From Coprinopsis marcescibilis (taxonomy: Eukaryota > Basidiomycota > Agaricomycetes > Agaricales > Psathyrellaceae), in contig ML210181.1 of the NCBI GenBank assembly GCA_004369085.1, positions 62,001-126,000 on the forward strand: a DNA stretch of 64,000 nt, read 5' to 3'. The notes under the pieces are model-generated. The model had not been told where the DNA came from. It saw only the letters and a list, made by a program, of their open reading frames with translations, and ran no database searches. Shown here piece after piece: positions 33,984 to 45,634 of this stretch (the stretch's first letter is position 1; every line of letters starts with the position of its first letter). A program made the translations under genes and the position numbers.

Positions 33984-36435
33984 TCATATACCCTCAACTC
34001 CGCTCCATGGCGAAGGGACAAGCTCATCCGGCAATGGCATATGAAACACCACACCGACATGCAGCCCCATCTCTTTCATCCTCCCCAGTCGTCGTCGGAT
34101 ATCCACATCCTCCTGAGCGGTGAACGTGCATTTGATAGACTTGAGCTTCGAGACGGCATGCCCGTCTCTCGTTATCGTGTTCGTACAATCCGGGTTTTTC
34201 GTATTCGTGTCCGTGTCTGTATCCAGAGTCGCATTCATAGCGGAAATCATTTTGTTCACAGTCGTAATCTTCATGTTTTCTTGCATAGGCGTCAGGTCGT
34301 GTTCGTCGTGTTCGTCTCCAGTAGGTGTATGGTCATCACACACCACCTGCTGCTCGGTTTCCGTTTCCAAATCATCAGAGGCAGATAAAGTAAAGCTCGA
34401 CACGCGAGAAGGAGAGAGAGAGCGCGAAGGGGATATTGGGAGTGCAGGCGAAAGAGGATAGGGGCAGACGTCATGATCCGCAGCAGAGGAATCAAGGAAC
34501 CTCGATTCAACAAATGAACAGAACAGTTCCTGACTCCCACACGAGACCGCAAACTCGAAATGTGTCAAGTTTGGGAGGACGGGTGCGGACCGCTCCCTGA
34601 ACAATCGAAGCGGATCGACGTCAATCGGGTGGTTCACGGGCGACATCGAAAGGATAGAATCGTCCTCCAGGATCGTGCAGGTAGAGGTTGCAGGCGATGG
34701 GGGCGCAGTCATAATATCCTCCGATGCAACCGAGCTCCTCGAATCGGACGGTGGGGGCAAGGGTGGGACCTTTGGTATGGTCAATGCCTTCAGGATTCTA
34801 TCCTCCACACACTCCTTCTCATCATCTTTCGGGGTTACCCTCGAAAACCCCATCCTCACCCCATAGTCTCGTACAACCAGATCCTTGACCCGGGGCGCCA
34901 AGACCATGCACGCCAAAAACTCTTTCTCAACCAGCGTCACGCTCTCCAGCTTGAGTTTCTCCAACGGGCATTGGCTCTGTCTCAGAAGCTTCCGAAGGCC
35001 GGCCAGTGGCTCAGGTGACAGCACAGGCTTGCCCCCGGTACCACCGTTATCATCCTCCCCAACCGTCTCAGAATCATCCCCATTGTCAAAGTTCTCCCCT
35101 CTTCCAGTGCGCCCGTAGATTTCCAGTTCCTTGAGCTTCGGAGCATTGATGTTCGCCAGCGTCGCAGTCATATGGAATGGCCCAAATAAATTCTGATCAC
35201 CATCCACACAGAGGAATGTAAGTTCTGGCAGGGTGACGACATGATCAACCGGGTGGTATTCGGCCTGCGACAGCTGCATGCTGCCGCCCGGGATGGGTCC
35301 GTGGGGCGATGAGATGGACAGGGGCAGCTTGAGGGTGCAGCTCTGCAGTGCCTTGCACTGATCGAGCGTCTGCATCATCTCTTCCCCATCACGGAAGAAG
35401 AAGGAGACGTTTGACTCGAGGGAGAGCGAGGTCAGCTGAGACCAGTCGATAGTTCCTGGCAGCTGGATTCCACCGGCGAAGAAGGTCAGGTTGAGTCGGC
35501 GCAAATTAGTCGCCCTGGCTGCAAACTGGAGCTGCTCAGGCCAAGGGACTACAGGCTCGGCTCCTCCCAGTCCAAGACCCGTAGCGTTGTTGTTGTAGTC
35601 TTCAAAGTCCCCAGGATTGGATCGATTGTCCGTTAAAGTAATCCCCTCCAACAGCGGCACGTCATCAGCCCCAAGACCCACAAAGGGTCTGCACATCCGG
35701 AGCGGCATCTGAAAGTCGAGAAGCCTCCAACGCTTCGAGAGCGGGACAAGCAAGCTCAACAGACTTCCGCACAACCGCAGCTCCTCCTCTCCATGGCTCC
35801 CAAACCACACAAACGACACGGATAGTGGGTATGCTCCCGAGCGGCCCAGCCAGGCCTCCACCACCTCTTTCTTGCGCTGAAACCGCACATGGCTGAGCTC
35901 CACCGAGTCCGAGCTGTAATGGGGTGGAACGATGTGGAGGGTGGACCACAGCGCTGGGGTGTTGAGCGATATCCGCCTCCATTTGCTGCACACTCGTCCC
36001 AGCAGCAAAGGCGCCTCACTGCAGTGCATCACCGCGTTCCGCGACTCTGGCAGGCACGCCATGAAGATGTACTGCACCAGCTCGGGCGGGAACCGTCGTA
36101 AAGGGGAGGCCAGCGACTCGTACGGTGCTGCCGCCTTTTTAAGCATCGTCTGCCGCACTTTCAGTCTCGAGAGCTGTTCCTCGAGCTGACTGATCTCGCT
36201 CGTGAGCAGCTGGGCTTTGGAGGTTATGGTGGACGAGAACGCCTTGAGCTCGTCTTGCTCTTCCGCGGACGGGACGTAGTTGGTGTTGATATGTTCTGCG
36301 TACTTGTCTGGGACGTCCAGAGAGCTGAAAATAGCGAGCAGAGGTCAAATGGCTGGTCATTAGCAACTGACATGAGTGTACTCACAGATCTGGGATTTCC
36401 TTGGACAATAAATGAAGAATAGGCTGAGAGAACAT
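33984..36435 (-). CDS. F-box protein with leucine-rich repeats
   Basis: Exons 36435-36386 and 36324-33984; 796 residues. An N-terminal helical segment (EEQDELKAFSSTITSKAQLL) precedes the F-box at about 85-130 (SPLRRFPPELVQYIFMACLP ... WRRISLNTPALWSTL). This order is typical of the large Agaricomycete F-box families. The rest shows leucine-rich repeat-like strands and a Ser/Asp-rich variable stretch at about 500-700. As the family's known role is to be the substrate adaptor of an SCF ubiquitin ligase, that is the likely function; the target is unknown. The 5' leader carries an imperfect GTGGTC/GTA repeat (36460-36500). Confidence 0.87.
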
Positions 36436-37042
36436 GGGCGAGCGTTGGAAAGTCGTGGTAGTCGTGGTGGTTGTGGTCGTAGTGGTGGTCGTAAAGGAAA
36501 ACAGTGAAATATACAAGGAGGACCGGAACTGTTGTTATACAGTTGGGTGGGTATCCACAACGGTTAGAACAAAATAGATTCGAGATTCAAATATTCATAA
36601 GTTATCTGTAAAATCAAGGGGTGGGTGTGGAGAGGTCACAGCGTGAAGAGAAGAGCTGAGAACAAATTGTGATTCTGGTAGAACGGAGATCTAGGGCACA
36701 AAAACCAAGAATCTGCTCCTGCCTAATGCAGAGTCCCGGGGGGCTGTGCACGGAGACAACACGGTCCCTCGTTCGGAAAACATTCGCTGTCTTGTCGACT
36801 AAATCTACCCTCTCCACGCTGTCATTTCGCTACTTATAGTCCATCAACTGATTAATCTCCTCCCACATTCCAGGAAAACATTTCTCCACCTTCCCAATCT
36901 TATGGGTTCCACTTCCCAGATCCTCTACTTGCCAAAACAGTAGACGCTTAATAGGCGCCAAATCTCACAGCCAATGTCAATTAATTATTGAAGAAGAAAG
37001 AAATACAAAATATAATACAGCTTCATTGCCTTGCTACACCTC
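36436..37042. other. Intergenic region with low-complexity leader
   Basis: 607 bp between two minus-strand genes. It includes a GTGGTCGT-like low-complexity run near 36460-36500 in the F-box leader. No gene seen. Confidence 0.45.
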
Positions 37043-38884
37043 CTACAGCTGCGTAAAGGTTTTTGCACGGCTCAGTGTCCTCTTCAATCCCCGGTTTGGC
37101 TGCCCGAGTCCTCCAAAGTGAGGTGAATTCTGCGTTTCATCCAACGGCGGCGTGTCGACTCGAGGGGGCGGTGTCCGAGTCCTCTGCTGGCTCTGTACTT
37201 GTGACTCAATCACGCCCGCAGCTTCTGGGTAGATCTCCGGATCGTATGACGATAGCGGCGCAGGATACTGTTTGGCAGGAACACGCTGCTGAGACGATGG
37301 CTGAGCATCCCAGTACTGTTGCGACCATGGCTGGCTCGCCTCATCTTCATACATGAACATTGGCCTTTTCTCCATCCTTCTCCGTTTCATCTCAGCGCCA
37401 TCCACGCCATCCGCACCCTTCTCGCCATCATCACCGTCATCCTCGGTGAACGCCCGCTTCTGACTCGACTGCGACGCAAGCCACCGCCTGTCACGCTCCT
37501 GTATCGCTTTCATAGCCTTGGCTGCTGCAAGCCTTTCCCGCTCCCGTCTCGCCAACTCTAGCTCCCCCATTTTTCTCAGCCTATCCATGCGCATTAGAGC
37601 CGGCCTCCTACTCTCCATGATCACAATCCTCTCTTCATGCCCAGGCACCGCCTCGGCCCTCACACCCTTGAACCTCAGCCCATATGGATAAGGCCTCCTC
37701 TCATCCACCTTCCTCAACTCATCCATGTCCATATCAGCACACCGCCTCTTCACCTCCTCCATCGTAATCCACCGTATATCCATCAACCGCCGCAGCGTCT
37801 TGCCACCGATTGGATACACCCTGGGCAATTGCAGCAACCGGTACTCAAACTCTGCCAACGCCTCATACTGATCCCACAGCTCCCGCACAAGCTTGACACC
37901 CGCCGCAGGTTCTTCATACGCAAAATCGCGAGTCTTGATACCCTTGGCCATCAACACATCCGCGATGTAATCAGGTTCAGGATCCTGTATATCAGTTAAC
38001 GCAGGCGACACAGCGCGTGGTTTCGGAGCCTGTGACTCGTTCTTGTCCGTATCAAGCTCCACACCATCATCATGGCTGGATCCCTGGTCTTCTCCTTTCC
38101 ATAGAACTTGTCGGTCTTCAATTTGAGTTTGAGCTTGACTTTGACTCTGGCTTTCGGGTTCCGAAAGTTCAGCAACCGAAGGCTGTTGATCATTCACCGA
38201 ACGCGACCGAACAAGACGAATGTATCCAAATTTGGAAGTCGAGGGTGACGTCGTCCCAGAAGAATGTTGTTGCACCGATGAGGCATGGTGGGCAAGTGTA
38301 ACAGTCGAATATTCGGTTGAAGAGGTAGAGGTAGAGGATGAAGCAAACGACGATGAGAACGAGAGCCCTCTCTTGACACAATTGAATAGACTCACACAGA
38401 CGTCCACGCTAGCCACCCGGGCTCTCCTCGTGAACTGGTCCGCAGGAGTCATCCCGGTCACAAAACCCAGATGACTATGCGACCTCTTTAAACCACCATA
38501 TCCCCATGAACGTTCCCCTTCCTGAGGTTGCACGTCTACCATCTCCGCGTCCTCCAGTGGCTCTCCTTTCTGCCTGCTCGTTGCAATGCCACACGGCGGT
38601 TCTGAGACCGCACGACCAAACGGCAACCCGCCAGAAGGTCCCGGTCCATCCATATCTCCTCGGTATTGTTGCACAGTGGCGTTGTTGCTAGCCGTATTGC
38701 GTAGTTGCTGTAGTTGGAATTGCTGTAGTTGCTGATGAGTGGCAGGGGTAAACAGGGGATACCTGCCGTTCTTCAGACCTGGGCTCAGGCTATTATACCC
38801 AGTCCCGTATTGTGGAAATGGCGCAGCACACCGTCCGCCAAAGAACCCAGCACTCCCACTGGAATCTTGCATTGTCGACGCCAT
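37043..38884 (-). CDS. Hypothetical Gln/Ser-rich protein with conserved basic core
   Basis: Single-exon model of 613 residues from the ATG at 38884 (MASTMQDSSG). The N-terminal half is Gln/Ser-rich and disordered. A more ordered core runs from about residue 325 to 480 (ADVLMAKGIKTRDFAYEEP, PRVYPIGGKTLRRLMDIRW, EEVKRRCADMDMDEL), followed by a Lys/Arg-rich stretch with a likely nuclear signal (MKRRRMEKRP). No known domain recognised. A nuclear role is inferred from the basic motif only. An upstream non-coding or coding exon is possible. Confidence 0.65.
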   Translation of the reverse strand: MASTMQDSSGSAGFFGGRCAAPFPQYGTGYNSLSPGLKNGRYPLFTPATHQQLQQFQLQQLRNTASNNATVQQYRGDMDGPGPSGGLPFGRAVSEPPCGIATSRQKGEPLEDAEMVDVQPQEGERSWGYGGLKRSHSHLGFVTGMTPADQFTRRARVASVDVCVSLFNCVKRGLSFSSSFASSSTSTSSTEYSTVTLAHHASSVQQHSSGTTSPSTSKFGYIRLVRSRSVNDQQPSVAELSEPESQSQSQAQTQIEDRQVLWKGEDQGSSHDDGVELDTDKNESQAPKPRAVSPALTDIQDPEPDYIADVLMAKGIKTRDFAYEEPAAGVKLVRELWDQYEALAEFEYRLLQLPRVYPIGGKTLRRLMDIRWITMEEVKRRCADMDMDELRKVDERRPYPYGLRFKGVRAEAVPGHEERIVIMESRRPALMRMDRLRKMGELELARRERERLAAAKAMKAIQERDRRWLASQSSQKRAFTEDDGDDGEKGADGVDGAEMKRRRMEKRPMFMYEDEASQPWSQQYWDAQPSSQQRVPAKQYPAPLSSYDPEIYPEAAGVIESQVQSQQRTRTPPPRVDTPPLDETQNSPHFGGLGQPNRGLKRTLSRAKTFTQL

Positions 38885-39600
38885 CAGACTCGATCCAGTG
38901 GCTCGCAGCGGACAAAATTGCTGATCAGAAGGCCTAAGCAAATTGGTATTGTTCTCCTGTCGTTCCTATGTATCCTTCCACACGATAATCCAACCCTGAT
39001 TCAGACAAGGGTATCGGATCTGTAGCGCGCCGGTGTCGGTTCGGGATATAACTCGATAAGATGAGGGCGGGGGCGGGATGAGACGCAAGAAGGCGGGAAG
39101 GAGCGGGAAGAGATGTAACAAAGCGTAGTCACCTATTTCTGTTGATTTTGATTGGCAGAGCAACCATCACCTGCACACATCACCATTAGACCAAACAAAT
39201 GACTCATCCCGACGATGTTCCTTATCGGGCCAATCCCTCTTCCGCCGACGCATTCGCGGCAACCGCCGCAACCCATTGTTACCCCGTTCCAGACAAGGCA
39301 GAACACAACATACGAATTCCATTGTAGCAATTATAGAAGCTCTATCTCACAGAATCTTCCCCCATCGTCTTCCATGATCTCACCATACCAGTTTCATCCA
39401 GCTCATTCCCCGTTCCAAGAACCGACAAAACCATGATTCCAATTCATCGTTCCGGAACGCGGTACAACACATCTTAGATCGTGAGATAACAGATAACAGA
39501 TACAGTTTCTCCCAAACTCGACCTCTTCCACACAATCACAGAAGACTCACTTCGGCACCTTGCCCTAATCATTGAAAGGTACTAGTAATCCACCTCCCAC
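38885..39600. other. Intergenic region
   Basis: 716 bp between minus-strand genes. Short frames only; no splicing pattern or domain. Confidence 0.45.
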
Positions 39601-41904
39601 TCAAGAAGATATCGCCTTCCTGGGCAGAGCTTGCCAATCCTTCCGCAGGCCCCTCGCCTCAATCACAGCTGCCGGCATACAATACACGGGATCTAAATCA
39701 ACAAGTCCCGGGTATCCCAGTATCGACAGGCCTAGATATGAAAGAACGGGAGAAAGCAAAGGAAGAAGGCAAGGAAGAAAGGAATATCAATCAGCAATTG
39801 TGCCTAGACAGGGAGACGGAAAAGAAGCCGGACAGAGTATCATAATATAGCGCAATCGTTCGAGGAAGACCGATTGGAAGTGGCCACAAGCCCAGGCCGT
39901 GGATCGCAACTGCTACATGCAGCTAGTGCGCTTCCAAACACCTCATGGAATTGAAGCCACCCCATACGAGCGAGCAAATGCAAACATAGGCCACGATACT
40001 CACCTGCAACTCCAAACAGTGTGTGGAAGACGTCCACCATGTCTCCAGGACGATCAGCAATACCACCGTTTTCAGTGTCCTGTCAGAAGAGAACAGATGG
40101 CATCGTTAATTGGCCGATCCAAGTCAATCGGTCACAAAGCAAGAAGGAGCATTCCAGCATGGTCGATGTGGATTTCCGAGCAACCTACGCCGAGTCCCAA
40201 GCCAGGATTCGGGATTCGGCGTAACGCCACAAAACCAACCCCTTTTGCACTCACCTGCGCAGAGAGGATAAACTCAGACAACTTGTCCGAATCGATCCAT
40301 GGTACCCGTTTGATGATCGACAAGGCCGAGAGAACCCAGAAGCTATAACAAACCTATAATGAAGTCACAAAAGGCAAACTAGTCAGCACTTGAAATGGAA
40401 CGAAAGCATTAGAACAGATCCTAACAAAGAGTGTTTCACCATTCCATACGAAACGATAATCACAACAAGCATCTAGAGTGCATAACATTCCATCCAGATG
40501 TATACCTTGCACCACACGTGGGTACTAAAACCGATACTCCGCCATCGAAAATGAACCAACCAACTTGATGTCACATCGAAATGCACCAAATGAGACAGTC
40601 ATGAAACGAACACATACGGAAGCACTTGACGGCCAGGCAAAACGAAGCTACCAGAAACGAAACGAACAAAGAAAAAACAAAACTCACATCCTCTAACTTC
40701 TCCGGCCGCCCATTCAAACCGCCGTTGGGTAACTGGCGTTCCGCCAACCACCAGCCCAGAGTGTCAGTATCAACTTCTTCCAGCCTATCCAAGATTGCCA
40801 ATGCTGCCACGCATACGAAGACTAGTAACACGCGTCAGATTACTGCCACATATACCATCCCAATTGGACCCAATGTCCACCAGAAACCCCCTCCATCAGA
40901 TACTTCTATCACATCCAACCATAACCCGGAATAACGTTTCGATAACCACTTACCTTGAGCTGCATGACTCTCTGCACCAACAGTCGCCCCAAACCCGCCG
41001 TCATAGTTCCTACACCTCCCCAGATACTCCACCGTCTTCTCCACGTCCAGCTCCCCCAGTCGCCCCAGCAAGCTCAGCGCATTCACAGCGCAGTACAGAA
41101 ACCTCGTGTCAATCTCCCCAAACTTGTCTCCTGCAAACACACCAGAGGGCTGCTGCAGAGATAGTATAACTGTCGAAAATACGACATATCAACTTGTCGC
41201 GAACCAGCTCAAAATGAGGGGAAAGAACCACGCACACTTGACGACCCTGTCCACATCTACCCTATCCAACGCATCTTGCATGATCAAAATCTGTATCGCA
41301 CTCAGTGTTGAGAGCAGATGCGCATCATGGTCCGGATGCGCTCCAAATGCACCTAAATACCACATCGATCAGTTTCATAGCTGCTTTTCACATCCACCCT
41401 CGCTTGAGACTCGGAGGTGGACGTACGAGCAACCACCATGCTCACCAGCCTCTTCGTCCCAACAACTCATCACAAACGCGATCATCTCCTCCCTGTCCAA
41501 TGCATCCTGGTGGCCCATGATCGCGAGCGCAGTCAAGCCCCAGTATACTGCGTTTAGCCGTAGATGTGAGGTGAGATGGTAGGTCAGGTCATCTTTGTTC
41601 TGCCGTTATGAAGTCGTCGTCGTTCAGGGGGTTGTGGGCATTGGGATATAGTTGGTAATGTCAGTTCGTTGACGCGTCGATTGAGGCACGGTTGGTCGAA
41701 TTGGATCCATTTATTCGTTCACGACGATTGATCAGAGCAACGAGGCACCGTGCGGGTGGTAGCAGAAAGCAGGGACGAAACAAAAAGGCAGTACGACACC
41801 AGTAAGCCGGCCATAATCACCGCCATCCAAACACAACCACCCACCTCGCCAAGTTTCTGGATGTACTTGACATGCAGAGGTACCAGCAGCTCCTTCGAAG
41901 TCAT
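39601..41904 (-). CDS. BET2: Geranylgeranyl transferase type II (Rab) beta subunit
   Basis: Eight exons on the minus strand: 41904-41845, 41599-41446, 41352-41236, 41169-40954, 40821-40688, 40353-40255, 40079-40004 and 39731-39601; 328 residues, the usual length. The catalytic subunit transfers geranylgeranyl groups to Rab GTPases delivered by the escort protein, so it is central to vesicle traffic. Prenyltransferase repeats are clear: [84 protein letters not shown]. The Zn ligands Asp and Cys lie in LEDVCYSF and the His in VFHTLFG. Several introns are long for this genome (245, 132, 334, 175 and 272 bp). The exon 3 end was set at 41236 because only that joins VVK to [10 protein letters not shown]. 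Confidence 0.93.
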
Positions 41905-42422
41905 CTCTTGGCGCGTCTGCAGTATGTTCCTGTACGTGTGTGTAGTAGACGATTCTAGGTCTGCAATGTGCGTTGGAAGGGCGACGATAAATCAAATGAT
42001 TATGATTGTTTCTTCAAGTCGCTTGATATGGTTTAGCTAGTGTCCAAACAAAACCTGAATGTCCAGGCAATTTCGAGTCGGGAACTGCAGTCAACGAGCA
42101 AATCGATGATGATGATGGAGGTCAGGAGAAAGATCAAAGCGACTGCGCGATAGACGCCGGCGATTAGTTTGATCGGGAGGCTGATGGTCCCTGCGTTCGA
42201 ATCCTTGTCTGGCCACTTGTCCGATGCCAGATATGCACGCACCCACAACCCCAGAAAGCTCCTGCGAGTCTTGAAGGTGGTAGGGAATCACCGAAGAGTC
42301 CATGCACACATTCTTTCTACCGCAGAGCAGCAATGGACCGAGTTCTATTAAGCGGTCCGCCACATGTCCGGTGCGCGTCCTGACTACTGTCTCGCAACAG
42401 CACTCGTTCGTTCACCACCACC
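41905..42422. promoter_or_regulatory. Bidirectional promoter, Rab transferase / SET-MYND gene
   Basis: 518 bp between divergent starts. A small hydrophobic minus-strand frame is present here but has no ATG-led support; regarded as non-coding. Confidence 0.45.
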
Positions 42423-45286
42423 ATGGACTTCCAAGCCTTAAAATCGACACGCGGCTCAAGACATGCAACTAAAAAATCTTTTGTTGCCACCGAAGTTCCA
42501 TCTGAACCCGCCAAATCCCCCGATGCGACAGTGAACGAGACCAAATTGGATGAAGATGACCGACATGTAGTGAAAGTTGAGACGAAAAGGACAGGCCTTG
42601 GGGATGGTAAAGTACGCTCTCCCGTGGAAGAATGCCGCTTAACTGCTATATAGAGGTACAGAACGTTGAATCAGCGCGATCGAACGCAATAGATGTGTCT
42701 ACACTAGCACCCGCCACAGGCAGCAATGACGAAACCACAATGGACATCGACAAACCAATTTCCTCTACCAACCTTCCCCAATCTGCAACCATTCCCAGCC
42801 CTGAGATCAGTGTCTCACACGAATCTACAACCGTCCTCCCAACAAATGGGTTATACGCTGCGCTTCCTACGACCCTTCAAATACACGTTTCACCAGAAAC
42901 GGGAAGGGGCCTGTATAGTACGACAGTGTACAAGCCTGGCAAGTACCTCACTCTTCCCCCATTTCGCCAAACTCGACATCTAATCTGTCTCGTTTACCCA
43001 GGCGATGTGTTATTTGCCATAAAACCGCACGTTTCGACCCTATCCACAGCACACTTGGACTCCTATTGCAGCAGTTGCTTTGCACCTGGAAAAAGCGACA
43101 ATGACGACGGAAGGTCAGCACCTTTGAAGCGGTGTACGAACTGCAAAACGGTGGTGTACTGCGACGCCGTGAGCCCATCTCTGGATGCTTTCCACCTGTC
43201 AATCTGACACATACTTTTAATGCAGAAATGCCAATCGAAAGACTGGAGCATACATAAGAGCGAATGCGCTGCCTTGCGTAGATGGTTCACGAAGCCACCC
43301 GGAGGACCACCAACCGAAGAACCGGGCCCGCCTTTACCATCTTCATCTTCATCCTCGTCCAGCCCACCCCTTTCGACCACGTCAGAAGATGATTCAGATG
43401 TGCAAATCCAACCACCGAACGACGCCATTCGCGCTCTAGGCAGAATCCTTTGGAGGAAGCAGAAATTGGGCAAGGACAACGTGTGGGTGGGTGCCATTTT
43501 CTTGTGAGTATTATCCCTGCACGAGTAGACTGATATTCGTTCATCGTGTCTCTCGAAATAGGTGAAAGAGATCGAGAGCCTACAATCACGTACGTCGATT
43601 TCTCTGCTCTTTGTGCTTTCAACTGACCGCAGCCACGTAGACCGAACGGACATCTCAAAAGACCCCACCAGCTCAGATTCCGAGCTCTACGCGCGTCTGG
43701 CACACAGTCTCATCCACTATCTTGGCGTCACATCACCGCAAGAACTTGGAACGTACGGTATAAATTCCGCTGCAGATCTACTTGACTTGGTGTCAAGGGT
43801 GCGTTACGCCCACTCCATCGTACCCTGTTAGTGCTCACCACGTATCTTGCACCAGTTCATAACCAACACATTCGCAATCACCACACCGACGCTGACTCCG
43901 ATCGGGGCATGTGTTTCACCTCTGGTTGCTCTCATCAATCACAGTTGCGACCCTAACGCTGTCGTCGTCTTTCCTCGGGGCGGGGGAGAAAAGAGAAGGG
44001 AACACGAGCCCTTAATGGAGGTCGTGGCCATTAAAGAGATCCGTCCTGGAGATCAGGTAACATAAATCCCGCACCTACCTCTTCATACGGACCCTCTGAC
44101 CCTCTTTATCGTAGATCTTCACTTCATACATTGATACCACGCTTCCCCGATCGCTCAGGCGCAAAGTACTCAAGGAGACATATCACTTCATATGCAAATG
44201 TCCGTTATGCTTGCCCCCTACACCGACCTCCAGCTCCCCACCGATCGACATGCGAGAAGCAATGTACTGTCCCAAAAAGTGTAGCGGCTATTGTTTGCTA
44301 CCTACCGAAGGTACGCTGTTTTGCCTTCAAACTGGGCGTAACTGAACATACCACACAGAGGATACCTTCACGCGATGCACCAAATGCAAGGCCGTTGTCA
44401 GAGATACTGACGCAGTACTTGACGCGCTGAGAATCGGCCAAGAGGCCTTGGAAAAGGCTGAAAGGGTGCAGGATAGCGGTAGGTGTCTTCCCCTCCCCAA
44501 ACCTCCCCGCAACTATACTAACCACTCCATCCAGACCCCAGAAAAGCCCTCCAGCTCACCACAAACCTCATCCCCATCCTCGTCTCTATCGGACTCGTCC
44601 CCGGAGCCCACCCCCTCCTCGCACTAACACGGCTGCACACCTCCTTTCTCATAGCCCAGTTCTCCACATACGCCTCCCGGGCCCACGCCCACGGAGAAGG
44701 AGAAGGAGACGCAGTCGAGGAGATCCTTTCGCCCCAGCTCCAGTCCCACACAGCGTCCACGCCAGGCACCGGGGGCACCGACCAGAATCTAAAAGAGGCG
44801 CAGGATCTGCTGGACGACGCGATCCGGTTCGCCACGCGCGTAACTACGGGGCTGGGGCAGGTGCTGAGCTACGGACACCCCGTGCGCGGGGTCGCCCTCG
44901 CCGAGCTGGGCAAGCTGCTGAGCGTGGACGAGCCTGTGCCCGGGGAACACCACATCCACGTCCCCAGCCTAGGCAATTCACATGCACATGCACCTACACC
45001 TACCCCTGCATCCTCATCTCCGACCCTCCGACCCCCTCCATCCTCCTACCCACCCCCTCCATCCTCCTACCCACCCTCCGGCGCCCCCCGCCTCAAAATC
45101 GCCCTCGATACGCTCCTGCGCGCCAGGGCCGAGCTCCTGATCGGGTTCGGCGGCGACGGCGAGGCGGAGATCGTGCAGGGCGTGCGCGCACAGGTCGTCG
45201 ATCTCGAGCGCGAGTTGGAGGTGTGGAGGAGTGGGATTAGGGATGCTGTTAGGGATTTGAAGGTGGAGCGGGGTGTTAGGGGGTGA
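42423..45286 (+). CDS. SET and MYND domain (SMYD-type) protein
   Basis: Ten exons (42423-42606, 42654-42938, 43002-43168, 43226-43486, 43562-43589, 43641-43798, 43856-44056, 44115-44310, 44359-44478, 44535-45286) encode about 783 residues. The split SET domain begins IHVSPETGRGLYSTTVYKPG. A MYND zinc finger follows (CSSCF ... CTNCKTVVYCDAKCQSKDW ... HKSEC). The SET core is visible as VSPLVALINHSCDPNA, then IFTSYIDTTLPRSLRR, with post-SET cysteines CKCPLC. SMYD proteins methylate lysines of histones or other proteins using S-adenosylmethionine. Intron 2 (42939-43001) needs a GC donor (GCAAGT) to give YKPGDVLFAIKP. The C-terminal domain is TPR-like plus a Pro-rich repeat at about 45020-45085. 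The first intron boundary (42607 or 42612) is uncertain. Confidence 0.87.
45034..45080 (+). repeat. Short tandem repeat encoding PPPSSYP
   Basis: Two nearly identical units of about 21 bp inside the last exon of the SET/MYND gene. Confidence 0.55.
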
Positions 45287-45634
45287 GGAAGAGGGGATAC
45301 GGAATGCAGACTGCAGGGTGGATGGAGGCGTGGGTTCGTGGATGCAGAAAAGCGAGGGGATGTACATAGACGGACGGGTTTCTTACATCGATGCGGGGGT
45401 TGACATTGTAGCGCGTCTTTGGTATTCGATTGAAATCAAGTACAGACCTAAAGCCATACTCTGCGAGTTCAACTCACCCTCTTCTGAACTTTCAGCTTCT
45501 TGAGTCCCCACACTTGCATCTGAAAGTAACGAAGCTCGTGCTCTGCCCAGCGTCTCTAATTTCTGTCCAAGCTCCTATTAATACATTTTAATTCTACTAA
45601 TCTCTCCAACACTCCACACAGACAAACCAGACTC
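45287..45634. other. Convergent 3' intergenic region
   Basis: 348 bp between the SET/MYND stop and the GPN1 stop. Nothing recognised. Confidence 0.5.

Noticed and set aside
42033..42248. Hydrophobic minus-strand frame between Rab transferase and SET/MYND genes
   Set aside because: No good start context and located in a bidirectional promoter; membrane-like composition can arise by chance.
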